Position numbers and translations under genes: made by a program. This document shows, piece by piece, positions 27,813 to 37,362 of a stretch of 64,000 nucleotides of DNA (position 1 is the stretch's first letter; each line of letters opens with the position of its first letter). The stretch spans positions 496,001 to 560,000 of the forward strand of contig CAVYWO010000020.1 of NCBI GenBank assembly GCA_963772295.1, in the 5' to 3' direction. The notes beneath the pieces are model-generated. The model had not been told where the DNA came from. It did not search any database and saw only the letters and a program-made list of their open reading frames with translations. The stretch is from AP-15 sp963772295. Its GTDB lineage: Bacteria; Pseudomonadota; Alphaproteobacteria; ATCC43930; CGMCC-115725.

Positions 27813-29995
27813 CTAGACCACCTGGTCGAAGCGATCGAGGTTCATCACCTTGGTCCACGCCGCCACGAAGTCTTTTACAAACTTCTCCTTCGAGTCCGCG
27901 CAGGCATAGACTTCCGCGAGGGCGCGCAGCTGCGAGTGAGAACCAAAGATCAGGTCGACACGGGTGCCGGTCAACTTGACCTCGTTCGTCTTCCGGTCGC
28001 GCCCCTCGTAGACGCCTTCAGCGCCAACGGACCGCTGCCACTGCGTGCTCATGTCGAGCAGGTTGACGAAGAAGTCGTTCGTCAGCGTCTCTGGCCGCTT
28101 GGTGAAGACGCCGTGCGTGGACTTCCCGGCATTTGCGCCGAGGACGCGCAGACCGCCGACGAGAACCGTCATCTCAGGCGCCGTCAAGGTCAGCAATTGC
28201 GCCCGATCCACCAACAGCTCCTCAGGCGACAGGTGCTCCGTGCCGCGGAGATAGCTGCGGAAGCCGTCGGCGGTCGGTTCGAGCGGGGTGAAGGAGTCGG
28301 CGTCGGTTTGCTCTTGCGACGCGTCCATGCGCCCCGGCGTGAACGGGACTTTCACATCGTGCCCGGCACCCTTCGCGGCTTTCTCGATCGCCGCACAGCC
28401 GCCGATAACGATCAGGTCAGCAAGCGAGACCTTTTTCCCGCCGGGCTGCGAAGCATTGAAGTCCTTTTGGATCGCTTCGAGCGTCTGCAGCACCGTCGCC
28501 AGCTGAGCCGGCTGGTTGACGTCCCAGTCCTTTTGCGGCGCGAGGCGAATGCGCGCGCCGTTCGCTCCGCCGCGCTTGTCGGAGCCGCGGAACGTCGACG
28601 CCGACGCCCAAGCCGTCGCGACCAGCTGGGAAACGGACAGGCCAGAGGCGAGGATTTTCGCCTTCAGGGCAGCAATGTCCTGTTCCCCGATCAGCGGATG
28701 ATCCACCGCGGGGATCGGGTCTTGCCACGGTAGCTGTTCCTTCGGGACGAGCGGCCCGAGATAGCGCGCGATCGGGCCCATATCGCGGTGCGTCAGCTTG
28801 AACCACGCGCGGGCAAACGCGTCTGCGAACTGATCCGGATGCTCGTAGAAGCGTCTCGAAATCTTTTCGTAAACAGGGTCGACCCGCAACGAGAGGTCGG
28901 TGACCAGTATCGATGGCGCGCGACGCTTTGCCGAGTCGTACGGATCCGGCACCGTACCCGCGCCTGCGTCGTTCTTCGGTTTGAACTGATACGCACCGGC
29001 CGGGCTCTTCGTCAGCTCCCATTCGTAGCCGAACAGGTTCGCGAAGAAGTTGTTGCTCCACTTCGTTGGCGTCTGGGACCAGGTGACTTCCGGGCCGCCG
29101 GTAATCGCGTCAGGCCCCTTGCCCGTGCCAAATCCGCTCTTCCAGCCGAGGCCCTGCTCCTCGATCGGGGCGGCCTCCGGCGCCGGGCCCACCAGTGACG
29201 CATCGCCGGCGCCGTGGGTTTTGCCAAAGGTGTGACCGCCGGCAATCAGCGCGACCGTCTCTTCGTCGTTCATCGCCATACGGCGGAACGTTTCGCGAAT
29301 ATCCTTGGCCGCCGCGAGCGGATCCGGGTTGCCGTTCGGCCCTTCCGGATTGACGTAGATCAGACCCATTTGCACGGCGGCGAGGGGATTCTGAAGATCG
29401 CGGTCGCCGCTGTAGCGCTCGTCCGCCAGCCACTTGCCTTCGGGGCCCCAGTAGATCGAACTCGTCGGGCTCCCAGACCTCGGCGCGCCCGCCGCCGAAA
29501 CCGAACGTCTTGAAACCCATCGAACTCGAGGGCGACGTTGCCGGCGAGGATCATAAGGTCTGGCCAGGAGAGTTTCCGGCCGTATTTCTGCTTGATCGGC
29601 CACAGCAGCCGGCGCGCCTTGTCGAGGCTCGCATTGTCCGGCCAACTGTTGACCGGCGCGAAGCGCTGCTGGTCGGCTCCGGCGCCGCCGCGGCCGTCAC
29701 CGATGCGGTAGGTGCCGGCGAGGTGCCACGCCATCCGAATGAACAGTCCCCCGTAGTGGCCATAGTCGGCCGGCCACCAATCCTGCGAGTCGGTCATCAA
29801 GGCGTGCAGGTCCTCGATCACCGCATTCAGGTCGACGCTCTTGAATTCCTTGGCGTAATCAAACGCTTCGCCCATCGGATTGGACAAGATAGAGTGCTGG
29901 TGGAGAACCTGAAGGTTGATCTGCTTCGGCCACCAGTCACGGTTCGTGTATGCGCGGTTCTCGCCCGTGAGCGGGCACTTGCCTTCACTTGCCAT
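27813..29995 (-). pseudogene. katG: Catalase-peroxidase with two single-base frameshifts
   Basis: The N-terminal frame (ATG 29995, preceded by GGAGGAGAA) gives MASEGKCPLTGEN, the distal haem pocket RMAWHLAGTYR and GNVALEF. It then shifts to FKTFGFGGGRAEVWEPDE and shifts again to YWGPEGKWLADERYSGDRDL. The third frame is open to the end and includes the proximal His block ALIAGGHTFGKTHG and the complete C-terminal domain. Removing one A from CGAA at 29521-29524 and one at 29457-29460 restores a full-length KatG reading through ALESMGFKTFG and PDESIYWGP. Either the gene is dead or the sequence has two errors. Confidence 0.9.
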
Positions 29996-30152
29996 TTCTC
30001 CTCCACGTGTTCAGCAATTTGGCGTTCGCACCCCAACCCGGCTCCCGGTATCGGCCGGTCGCTACAACCAGCGGTCGTCCCTCGACGGCAATACAAATGT
30101 CGACACCCGCGAGATATGGGGTGTCGGCGGTGGGCGTCAATAATTAGAATTG

Positions 30153-30512
30153 TTACAAATTGGAGCGCGGATGGGGCCGGTCCGGACGATGACGTCGATC
30201 CGTCTGATTTCGCTCCCGGCCGGCGGCAGCGGCCGACAAGATCGTCACCGAAGTCGGCCGGCCTTCAGCGACCAGCACGACCGGCGCCATGCCCTTGACC
30301 GCCGCCGCAAGACGCCGGTCCTTGGTCAGCCGGAGGCGATGCTCCTCGGTGCAAAGCCGGGCAAGCCCCCGGTCCGGGAGCCCGCCGGTCGCGATGACCC
30401 GATCGTACCCGGCCGAGCGCAGCCATCGACCGACGCCGCCCGGAATCTCGTCGCACGGGAACCGACGTTCCGCGACCCGATCATTTTTTTCGCTGAGCCG
30501 ATCATCTTTCAC
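30153..30512 (-). CDS. Short Mut7-C RNase-domain protein
   Basis: About 119 residues from a GTG start. FPCDEIPGGVGRWLRSAGYD, GLPDRGLARL and LRLTKDRRLA match the PIN-like Mut7-C domain, with Asp residues that fit its metal site. The usual C-terminal zinc ribbon is missing: after residue 90 the sequence becomes low-complexity Arg-rich. The gene may be truncated, or the start and end may be misplaced. It is divergent from phnD. Confidence 0.55.
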   Translation of the reverse strand: MKDDRLSEKNDRVAERRFPCDEIPGGVGRWLRSAGYDRVIATGGLPDRGLARLCTEEHRLRLTKDRRLAAAVKGMAPVVLVAEGRPTSVTILSAAAAGRERNQTDRRHRPDRPHPRSNL

Positions 30513-30568
30513 GCGTGCAGCTGGTAGGATCGTCTTCCCCTCGGCTTCCCAGTTTCCGGAGAAAATCC

Positions 30569-31468
30569 ATGTTCCTTGCGCCTGCGAATTGCGCTCGTAA
30601 ACCCGCCCGGCGCGACCGCCGGCGGCGATTGGTCGCGGTCTTTGCGATCTGCTTCGCCGCCGGGCTCGCGCACGGCGCCGGTGCCGCGGACAAGCTTCGC
30701 TTTGCGGTCGGCCCGCTGCAACCGACGCCGACCGAGACCAAGAAGGCCTACGGTCCCTTTTTCGCGTACCTCGCCGGCAAACTCGGGGCCGATTACAGCC
30801 TCGAGGCGACCACCGATTGGGCCGGGATCGCGGTGGCATTGAGCAGCGGCCAGGTCGATCTCGCCTGGATGGGACCCTGGGGCTACGTCATCGCGCATCA
30901 TCAGGGTGCCGGCGACGTGATCGCCACAGCCAAATACGACGGCAAGCCCGTCTATCATGCGATCGTGATCGCGCGGCCGGACCTGAAGATCGAGAAATGG
31001 CCGGATGACGGCAAAGGGTTGCGCATGTCCTTTGCCGATGTCGGCTCGACCTCCGGCTGGCTGATACCGACCTTCTGGTTCAGGTCGCACGGGATCGATC
31101 CAAAAACCTATTTCCAATACCACGAGGGCGCGACGCACGCGGCCAATGAAATCGCGGTCGCCAACGGCCAATCGGACCTCGCGACCGACTTCGATCGCAA
31201 CCGCACGGCGATGATCGAAAAGGGCGCGATATCGCCGCAGGCCACCAAGGTCGTGTGGATCTCGGCGCCCCTGCCGAACGACGCGCTCGCGGTGCGCTCC
31301 GGGTTCGACCCGGCGACGGCGAAGAAGATCCAGGGCATCCTCGTCGCGATCACCGACGCGCGGGCGAAAGACATCCTGCCGAAGCACTACACCGGTTTTG
31401 TCGCGGCGAACCAGGCCGACTACCGGTCGATAGAGGATGCCGGCAAGGCGGTCGGCGCCCTCAAATGA
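30569..31468 (+). CDS. phnD: Phosphonate/phosphite-type ABC transporter substrate-binding protein
   Basis: A 299-residue periplasmic binding protein. Start chosen at ATG 30569 with CCGGAGAA upstream; it gives an Arg-rich N-region, a hydrophobic core (LVAVFAICFAAGLAHG) and cleavage near GAGAAD. LRFAVGPLQPTPTETKKAY and VDLAWMGPWGYVIAHH are typical of the PhnD family, as is FADVGSTSGWLIPTFWF. It would bind phosphonate, phosphite or a similar oxyanion. Its stop overlaps the permease start (ATGA), so the three transporter genes form an operon. Confidence 0.88.
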   Translation: MFLAPANCARKPARRDRRRRLVAVFAICFAAGLAHGAGAADKLRFAVGPLQPTPTETKKAYGPFFAYLAGKLGADYSLEATTDWAGIAVALSSGQVDLAWMGPWGYVIAHHQGAGDVIATAKYDGKPVYHAIVIARPDLKIEKWPDDGKGLRMSFADVGSTSGWLIPTFWFRSHGIDPKTYFQYHEGATHAANEIAVANGQSDLATDFDRNRTAMIEKGAISPQATKVVWISAPLPNDALAVRSGFDPATAKKIQGILVAITDARAKDILPKHYTGFVAANQADYRSIEDAGKAVGALK

Positions 31469-32295
31469 CGCCGGGCGGCGCCCTGCCCGATGACGCTGCC
31501 GAGCGCGCCTATCCCGACCCGGCCCGATCGTCGATTGGCAGGTCGCCGCTGCGGTTCGCCGCGAGCTTGCTGATCATCGCCCTTATCTACGCCCTGTCGC
31601 TGTACTTCGTCGATTTCGATCTCGACCGCCTGTGGGCGGGCTTGCCGAAGCTCGCGCATTGGGTGGCCAAGGCCTGGCCGCCCGTCACCAGCGACCTCGG
31701 CGCGCTTGCCGGGCGCGCGATCGAAACCCTGGCAATGGCCGTGATCGGCACGACGATCGGCGCCCTGATCGCGGCGCCGGCCTGCATCCTCGCCGCCCGC
31801 AACCTGACCCCGAGCGCTCTGCTCTACAACCCAATGCGCTGGTTTCTGAACGCGTTGCGCGGCATCGATTCCTTTGTCTTTGCGCTGCTCTTCGTCGCCG
31901 CCGTCGGGCTCGGACCGTTTGCCGGCGTGCTCGAAGTCGGCCTTCATTCGGCCGGGAGCATCGCCAAACTGTGGTCGGAGGCGATCGAAGCGGTCGAGCC
32001 CGGCCCGCTCGAAGCCGCCGCGGTGACCGGGGCCAATCGCCTCAAGGTAATCTCCTACGCGCTGTTGCCCGACGTGTTGCCGAGCCTGACCTCGATCGCG
32101 CTCTACGTCTGGGAATTCAATGTGCGCGCCTCAACCGTGCTCGGCGTGGTCGGCGCTGGCGGCATCGGCCAGGAATTGAAGAACAGCGTCGATTTGTTGG
32201 ACTTTGCGCGGTTGCTGACGATCGTACTGATCATCCTCGTGATGGTGACCGCGATCGATCAATTGAGCGCTTGGCTGCGGCGCCGTCTGGTATGA
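31465..32295 (+). CDS. phnE: Phosphonate-type ABC transporter permease
   Basis: A 276-residue integral membrane protein with about six TM segments. The conserved cytoplasmic loop EAIEAVEPGPLEAAAVTGAN is the EAA-type motif that contacts the ATPase. NVRASTVLGVVGAGGIGQEL near the C-terminus is diagnostic of PhnE. Coupled to phnD and phnC by ATGA overlaps. C-P lyase genes are not in the window, so the ligand could be phosphite, phosphonate or a related compound. Confidence 0.9.
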   Translation: MTPGGALPDDAAERAYPDPARSSIGRSPLRFAASLLIIALIYALSLYFVDFDLDRLWAGLPKLAHWVAKAWPPVTSDLGALAGRAIETLAMAVIGTTIGALIAAPACILAARNLTPSALLYNPMRWFLNALRGIDSFVFALLFVAAVGLGPFAGVLEVGLHSAGSIAKLWSEAIEAVEPGPLEAAAVTGANRLKVISYALLPDVLPSLTSIALYVWEFNVRASTVLGVVGAGGIGQELKNSVDLLDFARLLTIVLIILVMVTAIDQLSAWLRRRLV

Positions 32296-33035
32296 ACCGC
32301 CCGGTAATCCGCATCGTCGGGCTGAAAAAGCGGTTCGGCGAGCAAGTCGTGCTCGACGACGTTTCCTTCGCGGTAGCGGCGGGCGAGGTCGTCGCGATCC
32401 TCGGCGCAAGCGGCGCAGGCAAGACGACGCTGTTCCGATGCCTGACCCGGCTTGCCCGATCGGACGATGGCGAGATCTATCTCGGCGAGCACGCGATGCA
32501 GGCGCTCGACGGACACGAATTGTCGATGGCGCGGCGCGAGGTCGGGCTGATCTTCCAGCAGTTCAACCTGATCCGTCGGCTGAGCGCGCTCGACAATGTG
32601 CTGGCCGGCCGGCTCGGCAGTGTGTCGACTTGGCGCGTGATGTTGCGCCGCTTCCCGAGCCAGGATCGCCAATTGGCGCTGGCCGCGCTCGACCGCGTCG
32701 GCATGTTGCGCTACGCGCTGCGCCGCGCCGACAGCCTGTCCGGCGGCCAGCAGCAGCGGGTCGCGATCGCCCGCGCCCTTGCCCAGCAGAGCCGCTTCGT
32801 CCTCGCCGACGAGCCGGTCGCCAGCCTCGATCCGGAATCGGCAAAGAGCGTGCTCTCGATCCTGCGTGACATCGCCCACGAGCGGATGATCGCGGTGCTC
32901 GTCAGCCTCCACCAGGTTGACTTCGCCCTGCAATTCGCGGATCGGGTCATCGGGCTGCGCGCCGGGCGCATGATCGCCGATCGGCCGGCCGCTACGTTCG
33001 GCGAGGCGGACCGCCACCTCATCTTCGCGGCTTGA
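32292..33035 (+). CDS. phnC: Phosphonate-type ABC transporter ATPase
   Basis: A 247-residue ATPase. All motifs are intact: Walker A GASGAGKTT, Q-loop IFQQFNLI, signature LSGGQQQR, Walker B VLADEP with the catalytic Glu, and the H-loop His in VSLHQVDFA. The QFNLIRRLSALDNVLAGRLG stretch is typical of PhnC. Gene order here is phnD-phnE-phnC, with the ATPase last. Confidence 0.92.
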   Translation: MNRPVIRIVGLKKRFGEQVVLDDVSFAVAAGEVVAILGASGAGKTTLFRCLTRLARSDDGEIYLGEHAMQALDGHELSMARREVGLIFQQFNLIRRLSALDNVLAGRLGSVSTWRVMLRRFPSQDRQLALAALDRVGMLRYALRRADSLSGGQQQRVAIARALAQQSRFVLADEPVASLDPESAKSVLSILRDIAHERMIAVLVSLHQVDFALQFADRVIGLRAGRMIADRPAATFGEADRHLIFAA

Positions 33036-33254
33036 ATTTTTACAATACACTCATCTCAAGATCCTGAGCCGGAAGCTGGAATAGGACGCTCGCTGCTCGA
33101 AGGCGGCGGCGGCGCGAACGGATCGCTGCAGAGGGTATGTGGGCGCCGGCGGGCCGAGCCCCCGGACCGGAAGTCCGTGTACCGGTCTCTTGTGCCGTGC
33201 CGGCTTGCCGGGAGGATCGCGGCCGGTGATCGAGGCGGCCCCCGCGCTTGAGGA

Positions 33255-34043
33255 TCAGGCGGAAGGAACCCAATGGATCCCGCATTCGGTTTTGCCGAGC
33301 CCGCGCCAGCGGCCCGCGCGCGGAGCCTCGCCGGGCCGGACCAGCTCGGTGCAGGGGCGGCACCCGATCGAGAGGTATCCCGCCGCCTCCAGCGGGTGGC
33401 GCGGCAGGCTGCGGGCAGCAAACTCCGCGGCGATTCGGCTCCGCGACCATAGGGTCAGCGGGTTCACCTTGGTGCGGCCTTCTTCGTCGGCTTCGAAGAT
33501 CGGCATCTCGGCGCGCGCCCCGCCGTGATAACGCTTGCGACCGGACACCCAAGCGTCGAAACCGGCGAGCCCGGAGGCGAGCGGTCCGATCTTGCGCGCC
33601 GCGCAGCAACGGTCGGGATCGCTCAGCCACAAAGTGCCCGTTCGATCCTTTGCCAGCAACTCGCGATGATCGGGGGTCAGGGTGCGCACATCTTCAAAGC
33701 CAAGCTGCGCGACCAGGAGGTCGCGATAGCGCAGCGTCTCACCGAACAATTTACCGGTGTCAAGGAACAGCACCGGGGTTCGGCGGTCGATCTCCGCAAC
33801 CAAAGCCAGAAGTACGGCCAACTCGGCACCAAAAGACGAGACCACGGCGAGCCTGCCGGGGAATTCGCACTCGATCAGAGGTCGGAGCAACCCGATACCG
33901 TCGAGCCCGGCGCAACGCGCCTTCAACGCATCGGGCGATCGCGCCGCCGGCGTCCTGCGCCGGCTGCCAAGCTTGGACTCATGCGTCGGCTCCGCGCGGT
34001 GTACGACACCGTCTGTCGAATCAACCGTCGTCTTGCCGATCAT
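33255..34043 (-). CDS. cysH: Assimilatory APS/PAPS reductase
   Basis: A 262-residue reductase of adenylylated sulfate in assimilatory sulfur metabolism. VVSSFGAELAVLL is the PP-loop-like nucleotide site, LDTGKLFGETLRYRD follows, and RCCAARK (Cys146, Cys147) with CRPC (Cys228, Cys231) form the 4Fe-4S ligand set that marks the APS-reducing type. KTECGIH holds the catalytic Cys254. The N-terminal 40 residues are poorly conserved, so the true start may be later. No other cys genes are adjacent. Confidence 0.9.
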   Translation of the reverse strand: MIGKTTVDSTDGVVHRAEPTHESKLGSRRRTPAARSPDALKARCAGLDGIGLLRPLIECEFPGRLAVVSSFGAELAVLLALVAEIDRRTPVLFLDTGKLFGETLRYRDLLVAQLGFEDVRTLTPDHRELLAKDRTGTLWLSDPDRCCAARKIGPLASGLAGFDAWVSGRKRYHGGARAEMPIFEADEEGRTKVNPLTLWSRSRIAAEFAARSLPRHPLEAAGYLSIGCRPCTELVRPGEAPRAGRWRGLGKTECGIHWVPSA

Positions 34044-34396
34044 GACCGGCTCGCCGATACATGCCGGGTTTCACCGGGGAAAACCGGACGAAGATGCCAT
34101 CGATCGCCGCTCAAGATCATTATTTGCACAATCAAGGCATGATGGATCGACAACATTGCCGGCGTCAATAGAATGCTATTATATTATTACGGATTAATCG
34201 AGACTAACTTTCTAACCCAGGCGTTCGGTACGCAATGCTATTCCGCGCCGGCGAATTTCGTGCGCGGGGCATGCGTACTCCCCGACCCGCTGGCGCGGTG
34301 CCGACCGCTGCTGCGCCAATCCGCCGCCCGCGGCTGAGGTGTACGGTCCCGCGTCGCCGGCGGTAAAAAGCCCGGCGTCGGACACAGGGAAAAGCC
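34044..34396. other. Intergenic region, no gene supported
   Basis: An AT-richer stretch around 34110-34210 (for example TTATATTATTACGG) suits a promoter region between cysH and the DUF1259 gene. No convincing -35/-10 pair was chosen. Confidence 0.4.
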
Positions 34397-35302
34397 ATGA
34401 TGTTGCTGAAATCAGGAGTGAAGTGCGCGGCGCTGGCGGCCGCCGCGTGGCTCTCGACCGCGGCCTTTGCCGCCGCGGACGAGTGGCAGGCGCAAGTCGG
34501 CCAGGCGCTCGGCAAGCTCGGCACGTCGATGCCGGGCGGGGTCTATCGCGTCGCCCTCCCGCGCACGGATCTGACGGTGACGCTGGACGGCGTCGAGCTG
34601 AAAGCCGGCTTTGCCCTCGGCAGCTGGCTCGCCTTCGAAAAAATCGGCGATCAGGGAATGGTGATGGGCGATCTGGCGCTGACCGCGGGCGAGGTCGGCC
34701 CGGTCATGAGAAGGCTGATCGAAGGCGGCATCGAGGTGACGGGGTTGCACAACCACCTGCTCCGCACCCAGCCGGTCACGATGTACATGCATGTGATGGG
34801 GCGCGGCGATCCGCTGAAGATGGCGGCGGTGTTCCACGAGATGCTGGTCGAAATCAAGATGCCATATGCCGCGCTGACGATCGGGCTGCCGCCGGCGCCG
34901 CCGCCGCTCGATCTCGACACGGCCGCGATCGATGCGGCGCTCGGCGCCAAGGGTACCAATGCCGGCGGCGTCTATTCCTTCGCCATCCCGCGCGCGGAGC
35001 CGATCAAGGCCGGCGGGTTCAGCGTGCCGCCGGCAATGGGCACGGCCAACGCGATCAATTTCCAACCCACGGGCGGCGGCAAGGCGGCGATTACCGGCGA
35101 TTTCGTGCTGACCGCGAACGAAGTGCAGCCGGTCATGAAGGCGCTCATCGAGCACGGGATCGAGGTCACCGCACTCCACAACCACATGCTCGACGACGAG
35201 CCGCGGCTGTTCTTCATGCATTTCTGGGCGGATGACGACGCCAAAAAGCTCGCCCTGGGGCTGCAGGCGGCGTTGGCGCAGATCAACACCGCCAAGCGCT
35301 GA
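34397..35302 (+). CDS. Secreted DUF1259 protein
   Basis: A 301-residue protein with a signal peptide (hydrophobic core AALAAAAWLSTAAFAAA). It holds two repeated DUF1259-like units: each has a GxxYRVALPR or YSFAIPRA start, a VxGDxxLTxxEVxPVM segment and a VTxLHNHxL motif, at about 50-140 and 190-290. The paired LHNH motifs look like metal or ligand sites, but the function of the family is unknown to me. Relatives in actinobacteria are lipoproteins (LppY/LpqO). Confidence 0.85.
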   Translation: MMLLKSGVKCAALAAAAWLSTAAFAAADEWQAQVGQALGKLGTSMPGGVYRVALPRTDLTVTLDGVELKAGFALGSWLAFEKIGDQGMVMGDLALTAGEVGPVMRRLIEGGIEVTGLHNHLLRTQPVTMYMHVMGRGDPLKMAAVFHEMLVEIKMPYAALTIGLPPAPPPLDLDTAAIDAALGAKGTNAGGVYSFAIPRAEPIKAGGFSVPPAMGTANAINFQPTGGGKAAITGDFVLTANEVQPVMKALIEHGIEVTALHNHMLDDEPRLFFMHFWADDDAKKLALGLQAALAQINTAKR

Positions 35303-35423
35303 ACGGGTCCAGCCAACGTTGCCGGCGGGTGACCCGTTGCGCTCTCCCGAGGCGAGCGGCCATATTGGCGTCGCGCCGCGAGCCGGCGGCGACCCTTGTC
35401 ACACATCGTTGGGGAGGACCGGA

Positions 35424-35930
35424 ATGAAAGTGATCGTTCGCGGCGCGGTGGCGGCGGCCGCCGGGCTCTGGCTTTGCACCTCGACCGGCATGGCGATCGA
35501 GACCAAGCCGACGCTCACGCTCGATCTCGCGAAGAAGATGGCGGCGGCGTGCGAGGCCAAGGCCAAGGAGCAAAAGTGGTTGATGAACATCGCCGTGGTC
35601 GATGACGGCGCCAATCTCGTCTACTTCGAGCAAATGGACGGCGCCTTCAAGGGCAGCGGCTACATCTCGCAGCACAAGGCGATGAGCTCGGCGAACTTTC
35701 CGTTTCCGACACGGATGTTCGGAGAACTCGCCTTCGGCAAGGACGGCAAGCCCGGCGTCGTGCCCGGGATCGCCAATGTTGCCGGGCTCATCACCTTTGC
35801 CGGCGGTCTGCCGATCATGACCGCGAACAAGGCCCATATCGGCGGCATCGGGGTCAGCGGCGGAACTGCCGATCAGGACGAGGAATGCGCCAAGGCCGGG
35901 CTCGACGCGGCGCAAACCGATCTGAAGTAG
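35424..35930 (+). CDS. Exported heme-binding/GlcG-HbpS family protein
   Basis: A 168-residue protein from ATG 35424 (GGGGAGG upstream) with a signal peptide ending near GMAIE. LTLDLAKKMAAACEAKAKEQ, AVVDDGANLVYFEQMDGAF and GGIGVSGGTADQDEECAKAG are the family's conserved blocks. HbpS-type members bind haem or cobalamin-like cofactors outside the membrane; others are of unknown role. It follows the DUF1259 gene by 120 bases on the same strand. Confidence 0.85.
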   Translation: MKVIVRGAVAAAAGLWLCTSTGMAIETKPTLTLDLAKKMAAACEAKAKEQKWLMNIAVVDDGANLVYFEQMDGAFKGSGYISQHKAMSSANFPFPTRMFGELAFGKDGKPGVVPGIANVAGLITFAGGLPIMTANKAHIGGIGVSGGTADQDEECAKAGLDAAQTDLK

Positions 35931-35983
35931 ACCGGATCACGCGGTCGATCGCGCCAAGGTCCGTCCCTCCAGGCCTTGGCGCC

Positions 35984-37327
35984 TCACCCGCCTTTGTAGG
36001 CAACCCGGTAGACGACCCCGTTGCCGTCGTCGCTGAACAAGAGCGAGCCGTCCTTCGCGAAAGCGACCCCGACCGGACGGCCCCATACCTCCTGATCGTT
36101 CGCCACAAATCCGACGACGAAATCCTGATAGGTCCCGGTTGGCTTGCCATCCTTGAAGGGCAGCCGAACGATCTTGTAGCCGGTTCGCAAGGCGCGGTTC
36201 CATGAGCCGTGCAGCGTGACAAAGGCGTCTCCCTTCCAGTCCCGAGGGAACTGTCCCCCGGGGTTGAAGGCGATGCCGAGGGGCGCCGAATGGGGTTGGA
36301 TCAGGACATCGGGCAGCGTGACCTTGTCGGCAAGGTCCGGCCGCTTTCCGCCGCCGGCGCTGGGGTCCTCATGGTCGCCGATATAATACCAAGGCCAGCC
36401 GTAGAACGCCCCCGGCTTGACGCTCGTCACATAGTCCGGCGGCAGATTGTCGCCCAATAAATCACGCTCGTTGGCGGCGCAGTAGACCGTACCGGTCCCG
36501 GGCTGCACCGCCAATCCGGAGCAATTCCGGATCCCCGACGCCAAGACCCGCCGGTGCCGCCCGTCGGGGTCAAAGGCCAGAACGTCGGCGCGCCATTCCT
36601 CGTCGTCCCATGCCGAACCGATGGCATGGCCCCTCTCGAACGCCGCAAGGTCGGCGGGCGGCGGGCCCATTCCGGCCGCCCCGTTGCTCGCCGAGCCGAC
36701 GGCGACATACATCGTCTTGCCGTCGGGCGAAAAGCCAAGGTCACGGGTCCAGTGGCCGCCGGTGGCGAGGTCCGCGACAATCGTCTCGGCCGCGCCGGAG
36801 GCCGTCAGGTTGCCGGTCCGATAACCAAAGCGCACCACCTTGCCGGGTTCCGCCACATAGACCCATTTCGGATCGGGCCCCGGCGGGTAGAAGGCGATGC
36901 CGTAAGGCTCGCGCAGACCGGCAGCGAAGGTCTCGACCTCGGGGTTGCTCATGCCCGCCCCCAGCCGGATGATCGCGATCTTTCCTCGGGTCCGGCTGAG
37001 CGCCAGAAAGATGTCGCCGTTGGGGGCGGTTCTCAGAACCCGCGCTCCGCTCAGCCCGCCGACCCATGCCGTCACGGTAAAGCCCGGCATCGTCTTGAGC
37101 TCGGCGCCGTCGGGTCTTCGGATCACCGTCGACCGGTTGGCGGCAGGCGGAGACGCCAACGGTGCCGGCAAGTCCTGGGGCTTGATCTCGCGCATGACCC
37201 CCGGCGCGTCGGTTCGCCAGCCACCGTAAGCGTCGCCGCCGGTACGGACGCCATCGGCGGCGGCGAGGGCCATTGCTGCCGCCAGCCCGCCCGCGGCACT
37301 TCCGATGACGCCGAGCTTCGAGATCAT
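35984..37327 (-). CDS. PQQ-type sorbosone/glucose dehydrogenase-like exported protein
   Basis: A 447-residue beta-propeller protein with start MISKLGVIGSAAGGLAAAMA as signal peptide. Motifs include EPYGIAFYPPG, WTRDLGFSPDGKTMYVAVGS, SGIRNCSGLAVQPGTGTVYC, FYGWPWYYIG and FVTLHGSWNRALRTGYKIVR. These match the L-sorbosone dehydrogenase/soluble glucose dehydrogenase family, in which the ligand is PQQ and oxidation of an aldose occurs in the periplasm. The substrate is not evident. Confidence 0.85.
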   Translation of the reverse strand: MISKLGVIGSAAGGLAAAMALAAADGVRTGGDAYGGWRTDAPGVMREIKPQDLPAPLASPPAANRSTVIRRPDGAELKTMPGFTVTAWVGGLSGARVLRTAPNGDIFLALSRTRGKIAIIRLGAGMSNPEVETFAAGLREPYGIAFYPPGPDPKWVYVAEPGKVVRFGYRTGNLTASGAAETIVADLATGGHWTRDLGFSPDGKTMYVAVGSASNGAAGMGPPPADLAAFERGHAIGSAWDDEEWRADVLAFDPDGRHRRVLASGIRNCSGLAVQPGTGTVYCAANERDLLGDNLPPDYVTSVKPGAFYGWPWYYIGDHEDPSAGGGKRPDLADKVTLPDVLIQPHSAPLGIAFNPGGQFPRDWKGDAFVTLHGSWNRALRTGYKIVRLPFKDGKPTGTYQDFVVGFVANDQEVWGRPVGVAFAKDGSLLFSDDGNGVVYRVAYKGG

Positions 37328-37362
37328 CGATGCCGCGGCGACGACGGCAACCGACGGGGCGC

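Noticed and set aside
29360..29995. KatG as two separate genes
   Set aside because: The halves are consecutive parts of one family protein and a single-base change at each of two identical contexts restores it.
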